A stretch of 64,000 bases of DNA from Calothrix sp. C42_A2020_038 (GCA_015272395.1 JACYLQ010000033.1:62001-126000); one strand, 5' to 3'; counted from the first letter of the stretch, positions 54,563-63,697 are shown. Notes: generated by a model from the sequence alone, not told the origin. A program made the numbers and translations.

Positions 54563-55426
54563 TTAGTTTTCACGATTGACTGCAAGAAAATTTCGTATAT
54601 ACTGATTTACCAAATGTGGCTGTTCTTGCTGTACCCAATGACTGCAATTTGGAATGTACTTAATTTGAAAGTCTCTGACATAAGCTTCAGTACCGTAAGT
54701 TAGTTCTTTACCCAAAGCGGTGTCATTTTCACCCCATATCATCAGTGTAGGTACCTCCAACACACTCTGATTTGGGTTAAAAAATTGTGGTTGAAAGATA
54801 TTACGATAGTAATTAACCATAGCAGTTAAAGCGCCACGTTTAGCCGCTGCGTCTTTATAAGCTTCGATATCAGCTTGAGTAAAAGCACTTTTATCAACAG
54901 CCATACCTTTAAATGCAGTTTCAATCAGCTGATAGTCGTTTGACTGAATTAGCAATTCCGGCAAGAAAGGTATTTGGAAGAAAAATATATACCAACTACG
55001 CTGTAGTTGTTGAGGGGTGCGTAAACCCTCAACAAACTTCACAGGGTGCGGAAGGTTGAGGACTATAAGTTTTTCTACCATCACGGGATAAGTATAAGCG
55101 AAATTCCAGGCGATGGCGCCGCCCCAATCATGCCCAACAAGTATACATTTTTCATATCCTAACCCCTTAACTACACCTTCAATATCTTTGACCAACTCAT
55201 CCATCGCATAAGCAGATTGTGCTTTTGGTTTGTCGCTATCGTTATAACCCCGTAAGTCAAGAGCAACAACTTTATAGTCGGGAGCAAATTCTGGTATTTG
55301 ATAACGCCATGAGTACCAAAACTCTGGAAAACCATGTAGCATAACCATTAAAGGACCTTCCCCCTCGGTTACGTAGTGAAGTCTTACGCCATTGGTAATA
55401 ATATATTCGTGTCGCCAGCTATTCAT
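54563..55426 (-). CDS. Alpha/beta hydrolase, epoxide-hydrolase-like
   Basis: The 287-residue enzyme has the oxyanion motif HGFPEFWYSW (31-40) and the nucleophile elbow VGHDWGGAIAW with Asp100, as in epoxide hydrolases and haloalkane dehalogenases rather than serine esterases. The cap has a Trp-Tyr-Ile-Phe-Phe-Phe-Gln segment, whose Tyr is typical for epoxide hydrolases. The acid in MIWGENDTALG and the base in PNCSHWVQQEQP complete the triad. Epoxide hydrolysis in the cytoplasm is the most likely reaction. The gene is divergent from the GH10-like gene. Confidence 0.88.
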   Translation of the reverse strand: MNSWRHEYIITNGVRLHYVTEGEGPLMVMLHGFPEFWYSWRYQIPEFAPDYKVVALDLRGYNDSDKPKAQSAYAMDELVKDIEGVVKGLGYEKCILVGHDWGGAIAWNFAYTYPVMVEKLIVLNLPHPVKFVEGLRTPQQLQRSWYIFFFQIPFLPELLIQSNDYQLIETAFKGMAVDKSAFTQADIEAYKDAAAKRGALTAMVNYYRNIFQPQFFNPNQSVLEVPTLMIWGENDTALGKELTYGTEAYVRDFQIKYIPNCSHWVQQEQPHLVNQYIRNFLAVNREN

Positions 55427-55562
55427 AATTCCTGCCCTTCAACATACCATTTGCCATTGTTTCCGCTTTTCTTGGTTATATCCTACTGCTGTAGGTTGAT
55501 TTGCTAAAACTACGGTTAGCCTAAAATTCAAAGCAGTTTAGGGTGCCTAATATGGAGGTTAG

Positions 55563-56705
55563 ATGGCTAGTAGAGAAATACGTGGAGTTTGGATAACAAC
55601 AACTGATAGCACTGTCCTAAACTCCAAAGCCAATATCGATGAGGCAATGGAATTTTTAGCCAAGACAGGGTTCAATGTTGTGTTTCCTGTGGTTTGGAAT
55701 CAAGCTGCAACACAATACCCTAGTCAGGTAATGCGAAAGACTTTCGGTGTAGAAATTAACTCAGCATGTATCGGACGTGACCCTCTAGCAGAAGTGATAG
55801 AAGCAGCACACGCAGTTGGGTTAAAAGTGATACCGTGGTTTGAATATGGGTTTGCCAGTTCATATAATCTCGGTGGTGGAATGCTGCTAACGAAAAAACC
55901 CGAATGGGCAGCACGAGACTTACAGGGAAATTTATTGAAGAAAAACGGTTTTGAGTGGCTAAACGCTCTCGACCCTAATGTACAGGATTTTATGTCCAAC
56001 CTTGTTCTCGAAGTTGTTAAGAACTATGATGTTGACGGTATTCAAGGTGATGACCGTTTACCTGCATTTCCCTGTGAGGGAGGATATGATAAAACAACTG
56101 TCAAACTCTACCACTCCTCATTTGGTAAAAACCCTCCATCAAACCCTAAAGACCAACATTGGTTACAATGGCGTGCGGATATTTTAACTCAGTTTTGGAG
56201 GCGCCTACACCAGCAAATCAAAGCGGTTAACCCCAATCTGATTGTCGCAGTCTCTCCTAATATCCATGATTGGGCGTTCAAAGAATATTTACAAGATACC
56301 CCAACTTGGTTACGCCAGGGAATAGTTGATATGATCAATCCACAAATTTACCGACGTGACTTTAATAGTTATAAGTCCATATTAGATACTACCTGCCAAC
56401 AGTTCCCAAGCGCCTTACCTAGAGTCGCGCCAGGTATCCTAATCAAGTTAGGCTCTTATATAATTAGCCCTAAGTTATTAATTCAAACACTTGAGTACAA
56501 TCGTTCTTGTGGGATGAATGGTGAAGTACTATTTTTCTATGAAGGGTTGCGAGTAAATAATAACCAGTTAGCCAAGGTGTTACAGAAGCATTTTTACAAC
56601 CAGTCAGCTATGTTTCCAACAATATCTGATTTCAGTCAAACAAATATTGGTAATCAGAGTATCGCTTGGTGGCAGCGTTTACAGAGATTTTTCGGAAATT
56701 TATAA
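55563..56705 (+). CDS. Family 10-like glycoside hydrolase (GHL10)
   Basis: The 380-residue protein has a TIM-barrel pattern: EIRGVWITTTDSTVLNSKAN, FNVVFPVVWNQAATQYPSQV, GLKVIPWFEYGFASSYN, VDGIQGDDRLPAFPCEGGYD and QGIVDMINPQIYRRDF. The carboxylates in the sequence are compatible with a retaining hydrolase. Unlike many homologues it has no signal peptide, so it may be cytoplasmic or exported by another route. The substrate is unknown. A broken DUF2358 gene follows directly. Confidence 0.82.
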   Translation: MASREIRGVWITTTDSTVLNSKANIDEAMEFLAKTGFNVVFPVVWNQAATQYPSQVMRKTFGVEINSACIGRDPLAEVIEAAHAVGLKVIPWFEYGFASSYNLGGGMLLTKKPEWAARDLQGNLLKKNGFEWLNALDPNVQDFMSNLVLEVVKNYDVDGIQGDDRLPAFPCEGGYDKTTVKLYHSSFGKNPPSNPKDQHWLQWRADILTQFWRRLHQQIKAVNPNLIVAVSPNIHDWAFKEYLQDTPTWLRQGIVDMINPQIYRRDFNSYKSILDTTCQQFPSALPRVAPGILIKLGSYIISPKLLIQTLEYNRSCGMNGEVLFFYEGLRVNNNQLAKVLQKHFYNQSAMFPTISDFSQTNIGNQSIAWWQRLQRFFGNL

Positions 56706-56715
56706 TTTAAGGATA

Positions 56716-57004
56716 ATGCAACAAGTAGTTGAGACATTAAAACAAGATTTACCAAACTTATTTGAGAAAGATATTTCATATCTTTACTAAGATTTATTTT
56801 GATTTACACGATGTATTAGTATCCGATGAGAACACCATAACCGCTAACTGGACTGTACGCGGAACTTTACGTCTTCCTTGGAAAACTGATTTGTTATTTA
56901 ATGGTTACTCGACCTATAAACTTAATCAAGATAGTTTAATATATGAGCATGTTGATACTTGGGATAGAAAGCCAAGCGAAATTTTAAAGCAATTTTTCCC
57001 ATAA
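56716..57004 (+). pseudogene. Broken DUF2358-like gene (frameshift and internal deletion)
   Basis: The first frame starts at ATG 56716 (MQQVVETLKQDLPNLF) and stops at 56788-56790. A second frame, offset by one base, continues FDLHDVLVSDENTITANWTV, RGTLRLPWKTDLLFNGYS and ends DTWDRKPSEILKQFF at 57004. Together they give the two ends of a DUF2358 (SnoaL/NTF2-like) protein, but about 35-40 residues between them, including the usual KDP region, are missing. The gene is therefore inactive unless the downstream part is separately expressed. It lies 11 bases behind the GH10-like stop. Confidence 0.65.
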
Positions 57005-57042
57005 CACACAAAAAACTCAGGTGAGCAGCACCCACTTTATTT

Positions 57043-58302
57043 TCACAACACACTTAATTTTTTGATAGTAAATAAAAATGTACTGCCTTTGCCGAGTTCA
57101 GATTCAACCCATACTTTGCCATCGTGTAATTCTACAATCTTCTTAACTAAGGCTAACCCAACACCTGTACTCTCTGAGTCTTGCAAACTAGTTAGTTTTT
57201 GAAATAATAGAAATATTTTATCAAAGTGCTGCGATTCAATTCCGATCCCGTTGTCAGTAATACTAAATTGCCAATACTGGTCTTGTTCAATACAGTTAAG
57301 TTTAATTATGCCTTGTGGCTTATTTATAAATTTTATAGCGTTACTAATTAGGTTTTGAAAAAGTTGTTGAATTCTGGTTTTATCACAGTACAGTGTAGGT
57401 AACTCTGTAAGAATCTCAATTTTAATATTTTCAGGTGGGTTTAGAGACTCAATAATTTCTGTGACAGCTTTATTTAAATTTACTTGACTCTTTTCTATCT
57501 TCGAGCGTCCAACTCGTGAATACTTTAATATATCATCGATTAAGTTGTGTAACCTCTGAACTCGACTAATTAGTAAATTAACCATCTTCTTACCTTCTTC
57601 GTCGAATTTATCAGCATAGTCAGTTAGTAACCATTCTGACAGTGAGGTAATTCCTCGTAACGGCGCCTTCAAGTCGTGGGATACAACATAAGCAAAATCG
57701 TTCAACTCTTTGTTTGCACTTTTAATTTCTTTGAGCAGCACTAGCATTTTATCCTGTGATTCTTGACGCTGGGCTATTTCTTGCTGGAGTTGTGCGTTTG
57801 CTTTCTCTAACTCCGCAGTACGAGTTTGAACAGTTTCTTCCAAATGATTTTTATATTGAAGTAGTTCTTGCTCTACACGTTTACGTTCTATAATTTCAAT
57901 CATTAAAGCTTGATTTGCGGTTTCTAGCTGTGCGGGACTTGGTAAAGCTAGTGCGCTGGGAACTAGAGGTATCAAAGTTAAAGCTGTATATAGGGATACT
58001 AATGCTGTCAAAGCTTTGATGGCGCCTGCAACCCAGTAGTCAGGATGCCATAATGTCCATACTTCCATGAGATGGGTTGTACCGCAGGAGATAATAAAGG
58101 CACCGAACAATAGGAAAATAGTTTTAAACGGAACATCAGCGCGCTTGCGAATAAAGTATATAAGCGTAATCGGTATCGAATAATAAGAAAGTGTGATTAA
58201 TATATCTGATATTATATGCAGCGACACTAACTCTGGTTTCCAGAGGTAACAGTGTCCATGTGGAATAAAATTACCTGAGAAAAAATTATGTAAAAACTCC
58301 AC
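57043..58302 (-). CDS. Ethylene-receptor-like sensor histidine kinase
   Basis: The 419-residue protein starts with three transmembrane helices that match the ethylene-binding domain of plant ETR1. Asp33, Tyr40, Cys73 and His77 (IISCGTTHLMEVWT) correspond to ETR1 Asp25, Tyr32, Cys65 and His69, including the copper ligands, with identical spacing. A coiled-coil linker (about 125-200) follows, without PAS or GAF domain, then HisKA with His209 (YVVSHDLKAPLRG) and the ATPase domain (NLISNAIKF, DNGIGI, STGVGLALVKKIV). It probably senses ethylene, or a small ligand bound through Cu(I), and phosphorylates an unlinked response regulator. Confidence 0.9.
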   Translation of the reverse strand: MEFLHNFFSGNFIPHGHCYLWKPELVSLHIISDILITLSYYSIPITLIYFIRKRADVPFKTIFLLFGAFIISCGTTHLMEVWTLWHPDYWVAGAIKALTALVSLYTALTLIPLVPSALALPSPAQLETANQALMIEIIERKRVEQELLQYKNHLEETVQTRTAELEKANAQLQQEIAQRQESQDKMLVLLKEIKSANKELNDFAYVVSHDLKAPLRGITSLSEWLLTDYADKFDEEGKKMVNLLISRVQRLHNLIDDILKYSRVGRSKIEKSQVNLNKAVTEIIESLNPPENIKIEILTELPTLYCDKTRIQQLFQNLISNAIKFINKPQGIIKLNCIEQDQYWQFSITDNGIGIESQHFDKIFLLFQKLTSLQDSESTGVGLALVKKIVELHDGKVWVESELGKGSTFLFTIKKLSVL

Positions 58303-58392
58303 GTCATAATCTCCAACGCCTTACAAGTGCCTATAATGCAAATGAATATCAGCAAATCTATCTTGGGAAATAATTATTTATTGTTGAGCTAC

Positions 58393-59298
58393 TTAAATAA
58401 CATTTAGCCAAAAATCTGCTGTATTGATTTTACCGTTTCGATTAAATTGCAGCCAAAGTTTGTAAGTCCCTTTTTGGGGAAAAGTAGATGTGAAGAGAAG
58501 TTGACCTTCGGGTGATGGGAGTACATTTGCCGGAATGTAATCTGACGCGGTAAGAGGAGATGAACTGCGAACTATAACCAAACGTGCTGTTTCGTCTTTT
58601 AGATTGACATTTAAGTGCGGTTGTAAGTCTTTAACTGGTTGATTATTTTTGGCATCGTGTAACTTAAACCTTAATTGCACAAGTTTATTAGCTGTTATCT
58701 TCGATTCTGGTACGTTAAAAGTGACTTGGGTATCAGACAATGTTTTTGTATTGGTAAATGATTCCAGTTGAGTCGGTAAAGGAACATTTCCCGAAATCGT
58801 AAGTTTTTGCGTCGTAACTTGTTTTTTTTGCCCCGATGTATAATTGCTAAAGACCGTATAGTTCCCAGGCGCCGGAAAATTGTGATTGATTTCAAAGCGT
58901 CCTGCCTTGTATGTAGGTATTTCGTGCTGAAAAAACCGTAAGTCATCGCTGACGACAAATAAATGCATCTGCGGATTCTGAGATTGGGATGAGCTTAAAT
59001 TACTAACAGGTGTTTCTGTACCCTGAATCTCAACAGCAAGAGGTACTGAAGAAGTCGATTTAACAACCCTTGGTCTTATTCTTTTCTTAGTTGATGTGTG
59101 TAGCGTCTTACCTGAACTCTGTTTTGAACTGGTTGTTGGACTAGGTTGTGGGTTAGGTTGTGGATTCGGTCTTTTATTTTCAACATTTAAGTTGGTTTGT
59201 CCTGATTTGACTCCAGAGGATAATTTAACTTGCGATGAACAACCCTCAACTAATAAGAATGTTCCTAGTAAAGTAATTCCGACAACCAAAGGCTTCAT
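58393..59298 (-). CDS. Large lipoprotein of unknown function with two beta repeats
   Basis: The 301-residue protein has a lipobox (LGTFLLVEGCSS, Cys20). A Pro/Asn/Ser-rich linker (about residues 25-75) follows. Then come two similar beta modules: FPAPGNYTVFSNYTSGQKKQ with TQKLTISGNV, and FPQKGTYKLWLQFNRNGKIN with TADFWLNVI. They resemble Ig-like domains found in copper-handling or secreted adhesin-like proteins. The protein is likely anchored in the outer membrane or periplasmic face. Function is not known. Confidence 0.65.
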   Translation of the reverse strand: MKPLVVGITLLGTFLLVEGCSSQVKLSSGVKSGQTNLNVENKRPNPQPNPQPSPTTSSKQSSGKTLHTSTKKRIRPRVVKSTSSVPLAVEIQGTETPVSNLSSSQSQNPQMHLFVVSDDLRFFQHEIPTYKAGRFEINHNFPAPGNYTVFSNYTSGQKKQVTTQKLTISGNVPLPTQLESFTNTKTLSDTQVTFNVPESKITANKLVQLRFKLHDAKNNQPVKDLQPHLNVNLKDETARLVIVRSSSPLTASDYIPANVLPSPEGQLLFTSTFPQKGTYKLWLQFNRNGKINTADFWLNVI

Positions 59299-59626
59299 AG
59301 ATTATGAATGCAGCATGTTTTAAATAGAACATGCAACATCATTACACACAAATCATAAAAATGTCTAAGGTTATTGCTGTAGCTATAGTAAAGCTAGTGT
59401 GTTACATTTCTCAAAAAAATATATGTGTAAAATGTATCAACACTACGGAGACATTTTCATAGAGTTGTAACACAATCTTATCTGCTGTCTATGTTTCTTT
59501 ATTAATGCTGTTTACAGGCTAGCTTAGTCGCTTTTATAGTACGATGCGATGCTTCTGGTTTGTTGTGGTGCAAATCAGTCTTGCTTTGTACTTATTAGAG
59601 TGCTTTTTACAACTTAGTAGATATGC
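59299..59626. other. Divergent intergenic region
   Basis: These 328 bases hold no gene. They lie between two divergent genes and must contain both promoters. No palindrome or motif stood out. Confidence 0.4.
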
Positions 59627-59632
59627 GTGTGT

Positions 59633-60460
59633 ATGGATATATCGACCAGCTTGGATAACCTGAACTTGGGATTAAGCTCCGTCTTAGGAGATTTGCCGCT
59701 CTGGGATATAAGTCTAGAACTTAGTTGTCTAGGCAATAGCTTGATTGAATTGTTTGACAAGAAACCTTTGATGCCTGGTGTAGTTCTGACTGATAATCAA
59801 AACTATGTGGGTATGATTTCGCGGCGCCAATTTTTTGAGTTTATGAGCCGTCCATATAGTTTAGGTTTATTTAAGGAACGCACGATTGCCAACTTGTATG
59901 ATTATCTCCAGTCTGATGTGTTAGTCATGGATACGAATAAAACAATTGTGGAAGCAACGCAGCAAGCACTATCTAGAAACTCCCAATTTGTCTACGAACC
60001 AATTGTTGTTGCACAGGAAAGACAACACAAGTTACTCGACATACAGCAACTACTTTTAGCCCACTCAAAAATCCATGCACAAACACTCGCACAGCTTGAA
60101 ACAGCCCAAAAACAATCTCAACAAGCTCAAATCAGCTTGCAACAAGTAGAACTAATACAAACTGAAAAATCTTTAGCTTTGGAAGAACTGATTTCGAGTC
60201 TCCAACGCGAAGTCAATAGTCCAGCAAAACTGGTTGTAGGTAATTTAGTTCATACAGGTCGCTATATTCAAGAATTAATCAAAATGGTAAATCTTTACCA
60301 GAAGTATTATCCACAGCCTGTAGAAGAAATTAAAATTGCGACCGAGAAGATGAAGATTAGTTCGATAGACACTGAGCTTCCTCGGTTATTAGACGTGATG
60401 AAAAACCACGTTAAGAAGATTCAAGAATTTGCTGTTTCTCTAAGTGAAAGTAAGCGCTAA
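59633..60460 (+). CDS. CBS-like domain protein with a degenerate histidine-kinase dimerisation domain
   Basis: About 275 residues from ATG 59633; a GTG lies two codons earlier. Residues about 20-145 resemble a CBS pair (MPGVVLTDNQNYVGMISRRQ, ERTIANLYDYL, YEPIVVAQERQ). A coiled coil (about 150-185) is followed by a segment like the HisKA region of cyanobacterial kinases, but the phosphoacceptor His is replaced: the typical AHEINNPVNF reads QREVNSPAKL. The usual continuation GNLVHTGRYIQELIKMVNLY is kept, and the protein stops at the point where the ATPase domain would begin. It is probably a regulatory, non-catalytic dimer partner or a decayed kinase. A perfect palindrome covers its stop codon. 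Confidence 0.7.
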   Translation: MDISTSLDNLNLGLSSVLGDLPLWDISLELSCLGNSLIELFDKKPLMPGVVLTDNQNYVGMISRRQFFEFMSRPYSLGLFKERTIANLYDYLQSDVLVMDTNKTIVEATQQALSRNSQFVYEPIVVAQERQHKLLDIQQLLLAHSKIHAQTLAQLETAQKQSQQAQISLQQVELIQTEKSLALEELISSLQREVNSPAKLVVGNLVHTGRYIQELIKMVNLYQKYYPQPVEEIKIATEKMKISSIDTELPRLLDVMKNHVKKIQEFAVSLSESKR

Positions 60461-60471
60461 AGCGCTTACTT
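60448..60471 (+). terminator. Palindromic terminator over the CBS-protein stop codon
   Basis: AAGTAAGCGCT (60448-60458) and AGCGCTTACTT (60461-60471) form an 11-base-pair stem with a two-base centre; the stop codon lies within it. It may serve the convergent minus-strand gene as well. Confidence 0.65.
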
Positions 60472-60496
60472 GACACACAAAGAGAATTATTTAATT

Positions 60497-60730
60497 TTAG
60501 GCGACTGCTTCTTTCGACTGACAATCAAAAACAAGCATGAAATTTGCTTCCGGTGTCATCCGAAGCAATAATTGCATGTGTCCATCTGCATCAGAACGAC
60601 TACGAAAACGCGCAACGATTTCGCGCTTCATATCTGGAAGTATACGCGCGATTGCCCATGAATTAAGTCGTTTTTTGTAATTTACTGACTGCTTCTGCTC
60701 GGAATGGCTGTTGTTGGTGTCTTGTGCCAT
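60497..60730 (-). CDS. Small conserved protein of unknown function
   Basis: From ATG 60730 the product has 77 residues (an upstream in-frame start at 60832 adds 34 unlike residues). The body AIARILPDMKREIVARFRSR SD-type and LLLRMTPEANFMLVFD resembles a short cyanobacterial conserved family that I cannot name. No signal or transmembrane helix is present. Confidence 0.6.
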   Translation of the reverse strand: MAQDTNNSHSEQKQSVNYKKRLNSWAIARILPDMKREIVARFRSRSDADGHMQLLLRMTPEANFMLVFDCQSKEAVA

Positions 60731-60948
60731 GATAATATTACACAAATTTATTTGGTCAACTTTGTCAGCAAATCCCACGTGTGAGAATTGCTGACATTTT
60801 TTATCTACGCTGACACTTGAATAGCACACCAAAAATTGAACGTCAACATTTTAGGTAACAATTGCTCAAAATCATTTCCTGACCTGAAGTTTAAATTTTA
60901 GTGGAATGTATATGTAGGCACAGATTTGATCAAAGTAGTACAAATCAA

Positions 60949-61293
60949 CTACTTGTAAAACAGCATATTAAATTCTGCTTGTAAAGCTTCAATTTCTGCC
61001 AATCTCGCGACAATTAAGTTATCTTTGCCTGCATCGAGTAACCGTGATTTCCAATAGCGAATACTTTCTGAATTATTCATCCAGAAGTCAATAACTGTCT
61101 TTATCGCTTCGTCCATCTCCCACGACTCTTTTGTTGGAACTGTTTCTACTGTTTCAATGAATGCATCTAGTGTACAAACTGGTGTCCCTAAATATTCAAC
61201 ACCCTCTGACTTTGGCTGACTTAAATATTTTTGTTGGTGATTGAAAAATTGTAAAACTGGAGATACTCCAACAATATTAAATGTATATTTCAT
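60949..61293 (-). CDS. Conserved hypothetical protein
   Basis: The 114-residue protein starts at ATG 61293, preceded by AGGAGA; a TTG two codons earlier is less likely. It begins MKYTFNIVGVSPVLQFFNHQ and has a conserved-looking ESWEMDEAIKTVIDFW, followed by ALQAEFNMLFYK at the end. No membrane segment or catalytic motif is visible. I do not recognise the family, although the composition suits a cytoplasmic helical protein. Confidence 0.6.
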   Translation of the reverse strand: MKYTFNIVGVSPVLQFFNHQQKYLSQPKSEGVEYLGTPVCTLDAFIETVETVPTKESWEMDEAIKTVIDFWMNNSESIRYWKSRLLDAGKDNLIVARLAEIEALQAEFNMLFYK

Positions 61294-61622
61294 TTGCAAA
61301 TTCTCCTAGTAACGCGATTGGAGTCAATTAAGTTGAACTTGAACAGAGTAATTTTATTCGTGCATAAAAGTCTAATTACCTTAAATTCAGTAGGTAATTA
61401 TATGTATATATTCATTAGCACTTGTTATTAAATATTGGCTAATAATTGGCTGAATAATTAGCAGTTAGCGACTGCGAGTGCTAGAAGTTAGCAAATCAGG
61501 AATTAGCAATTATTAGCAGAGAGTGCTAATAGTTATTGAAGGCTTTATATTAAATTATGAGATATTTCCAAAAAATGCAAATTGTTATATATTAATTTTA
61601 ATAATTTGTTTATATTTGTGCA
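61294..61622. other. Intergenic region with TTAGCA-rich sequence
   Basis: No gene is seen in 329 bases. Near 61430-61530 the words TTAGCA, TAGCAG and AGTGCTA recur irregularly, suggesting a degenerate short repeat tract. The downstream part must contain the promoter of the EamA gene. Confidence 0.4.
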
Positions 61623-62516
61623 GTGACAAATTTTCAAGGTGAAATTGCAGCTTTGGTAGCAGCATTATTATGGGCTGTGGCATCGGTTGTATATGGGCGT
61701 GTAGGGGTATACATACCACCACTGCATCTAAATTTAATCAAAGGAATCATCGCGATTGTGCTGCTTTTAGTCACCATAGCGTTTACTGGAAAACTATCTT
61801 TTGTAATTGCACCTATTCCTTTATATTTACTATTGTTGAGTGGTGTAATTGGAATTGGACTGGGTGATACAGCATTTTTAGCAGGAATTAATAATTTAGG
61901 TGCGCGTCGGTTACTACTTTTAGAAACGCTAGCACCACCGATGACAGCTGTATTGGCTTTGATATTTCTACAAGAACGATTAAATGCAAGCGCTTGGTGC
62001 AGTATCTTACTGACTATTTTAGGAATTGCTTGGGTAATTAGCGAACGAACCGAAAAGGAAGTTTCTTCCAAGTCTTCGCTACGCGGTATTATATTTGGGT
62101 TACTTGCAGCAGTGGCGAATGCATTTGGCGCCGTTATTTCCCGTGCAGCGTTAGCAAATACAAATATCAACCCCTTATGGGCTGCTTTATTAAGGCTAAG
62201 TGCAGGCGTATTATTTCTGCTACCTCTGATTACATTGCGGCGAGAAAAGTTAACTTCTGTGCCTAGTCCATCAAAATCTTGGCGTATAATCGGCGCCATC
62301 TGCTTTGCGGCATTTTGTGGAACTTACTTAGGCATCTGGCTACAACAAACGGCAATCAAACTTGCACCTGTAGGTATTGCTTCAACACTATTACAGACAA
62401 GTCCAATATTCGCCTTACCGCTAGCTTTAGGGATGGGCGAAAGGATAAGTATGAGGGCGACCGCAGGCGTTTTAATTGCGATCGCTGGGATTGCTTTACT
62501 GTTCTATCTCAAATAA
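61623..62516 (+). CDS. EamA-family (drug/metabolite) transporter
   Basis: The 297-residue protein has ten transmembrane helices made of two EamA repeats (about 5-138 and 150-295). LLLETLAPPMTAVLALIFLQ and the second-repeat LLQTSPIFALPLALGMGERI mark the equivalent ends. GTG 61623 is the likely start; no better ATG exists nearby. Members export amino acids, purines or other metabolites from the cytoplasm; the substrate is unknown. Confidence 0.87.
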   Translation: MTNFQGEIAALVAALLWAVASVVYGRVGVYIPPLHLNLIKGIIAIVLLLVTIAFTGKLSFVIAPIPLYLLLLSGVIGIGLGDTAFLAGINNLGARRLLLLETLAPPMTAVLALIFLQERLNASAWCSILLTILGIAWVISERTEKEVSSKSSLRGIIFGLLAAVANAFGAVISRAALANTNINPLWAALLRLSAGVLFLLPLITLRREKLTSVPSPSKSWRIIGAICFAAFCGTYLGIWLQQTAIKLAPVGIASTLLQTSPIFALPLALGMGERISMRATAGVLIAIAGIALLFYLK

Positions 62517-62792
62517 TCCCAAAGGTCAGCTGGCATAGAAACGAAAATTATAAAATCGCTTCTTCACTATTAACTCATAACCCACATTCCGCACCCTAAC
62601 TATCAAATATTTTTGATTTATCGGTGACAAATATTCGCTTGTAGTAATGTGCCGATTTTTTACCATTAACAATGTCAGCAACGTTTATTTGGTTATGCCT
62701 ACAAAATTTCAGTTATAGCAGTATCAAAAAGTGTTATTTGCTGTACAACTATTATGAGTTGTAGCTTTAATAACATCAAGGAGTGACTAGAC

Positions 62793-63656
62793 GTGACATT
62801 AACTTTAATTGAGGGCAAGTATAAAATAGCCGAAACAGCCCCAGACGGTGACTCAATTCGTTTTTATCCTAATAACCCGGAATTGTGGCAAAAATTATCT
62901 AGAAAAGTCCGTACTAACCATGCTGGCGCCGCCCAATTGCGATTAGATGCGATAGATGCACTCGAAACTCATTTTTCACCACGAGGGGGAATTGCAATGC
63001 AGCATCAACCGCTCAAATATGCTCATGCTGCAGCGGAGGAACTGTTGAAATATATAGGGTTTCAGGATGTGAAGCGTGGTAATAATGAGAAAATAATTTC
63101 TGCAACGCCAGAAGAAATATCAGGTTTTATATTGACGCGATTTGCTGATACTTATGGTAGAAGCATTGCGTTTGTGTTTACAGGAAACAGTGAACAAGAG
63201 GATGGTAGCAATATTTTTTTAGATAAATCTCTGTTACAAAAGAGTGCTAACTACCATTTACTCAAACAGGGACTTGTTTACCCGACTTTTTACTCCAAGT
63301 TGTATCCTGATTTACGAAAAGAGTTGGCAAAAGCGGCAGAAACTGCACGTACAGAATTACAAGGTTTGTGGAGTGAAGATAAAACTAATACGGGGTTTAT
63401 TTTGGAGAGTTTGGAAACTATTACTGACCAAGCAGTAATTTTACCTAAATTATTTCGGCGCCTGATAAGTTATCTTGCCATCAATGACGGCAGTGTTGCG
63501 CTGGATGGGTTCGTTCAATACGTAGATTCCCTTGATGACAAAATAATCATACTACCTGACGGTCATGTTACGGGTTTTGATTACGTTATTAAAATAGAGG
63601 GTCAAAAACTTTGGCTTACCCAGCAACCTGAAGATTTAGTTTTTGTCGAGAAATAG
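62793..63656 (+). CDS. Staphylococcal-nuclease-like (SNase) protein
   Basis: The 287-residue protein (GTG start) has an SNase-type OB fold in residues 10-195. DGDSIRF (18-24) is the calcium-ligand strand, LRLDAIDALETHF supplies Arg50, Asp55 and Glu58, and DTYGRSIAFVF supplies Arg123, matching Arg35, Asp40, Glu43 and Arg87 of staphylococcal nuclease. HLLKQGLVYPTFYSKLYPDL and ELAKAAETARTELQGLW close the fold. About 90 further residues form an extra C-terminal domain. No signal peptide is present, so it would be a cytoplasmic nuclease or nucleic-acid-binding protein. Confidence 0.82.
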   Translation: MTLTLIEGKYKIAETAPDGDSIRFYPNNPELWQKLSRKVRTNHAGAAQLRLDAIDALETHFSPRGGIAMQHQPLKYAHAAAEELLKYIGFQDVKRGNNEKIISATPEEISGFILTRFADTYGRSIAFVFTGNSEQEDGSNIFLDKSLLQKSANYHLLKQGLVYPTFYSKLYPDLRKELAKAAETARTELQGLWSEDKTNTGFILESLETITDQAVILPKLFRRLISYLAINDGSVALDGFVQYVDSLDDKIIILPDGHVTGFDYVIKIEGQKLWLTQQPEDLVFVEK

Positions 63657-63668
63657 ATATAATTTTAG

Positions 63669-63690
63669 GATGTCCACAATGGTGGACATC
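63669..63690. terminator. Stem-loop between convergent genes
   Basis: GATGTCCAC (63669-63677) and GTGGACATC (63682-63690) form a perfect 9-base-pair stem with loop AATG. It lies 12 bases after the SNase-like stop and just before the end of the minus-strand gene. Confidence 0.7.
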
Positions 63691-63697
63691 TTGGTAG

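Noticed and set aside
61634-62299. Long open frame (221 codons) on the minus strand across the EamA gene
   Set aside because: It is fully inside the well-supported transporter gene, has low-complexity Asn/Ala/Ile composition and no family features; it is a shadow of the plus-strand codons.
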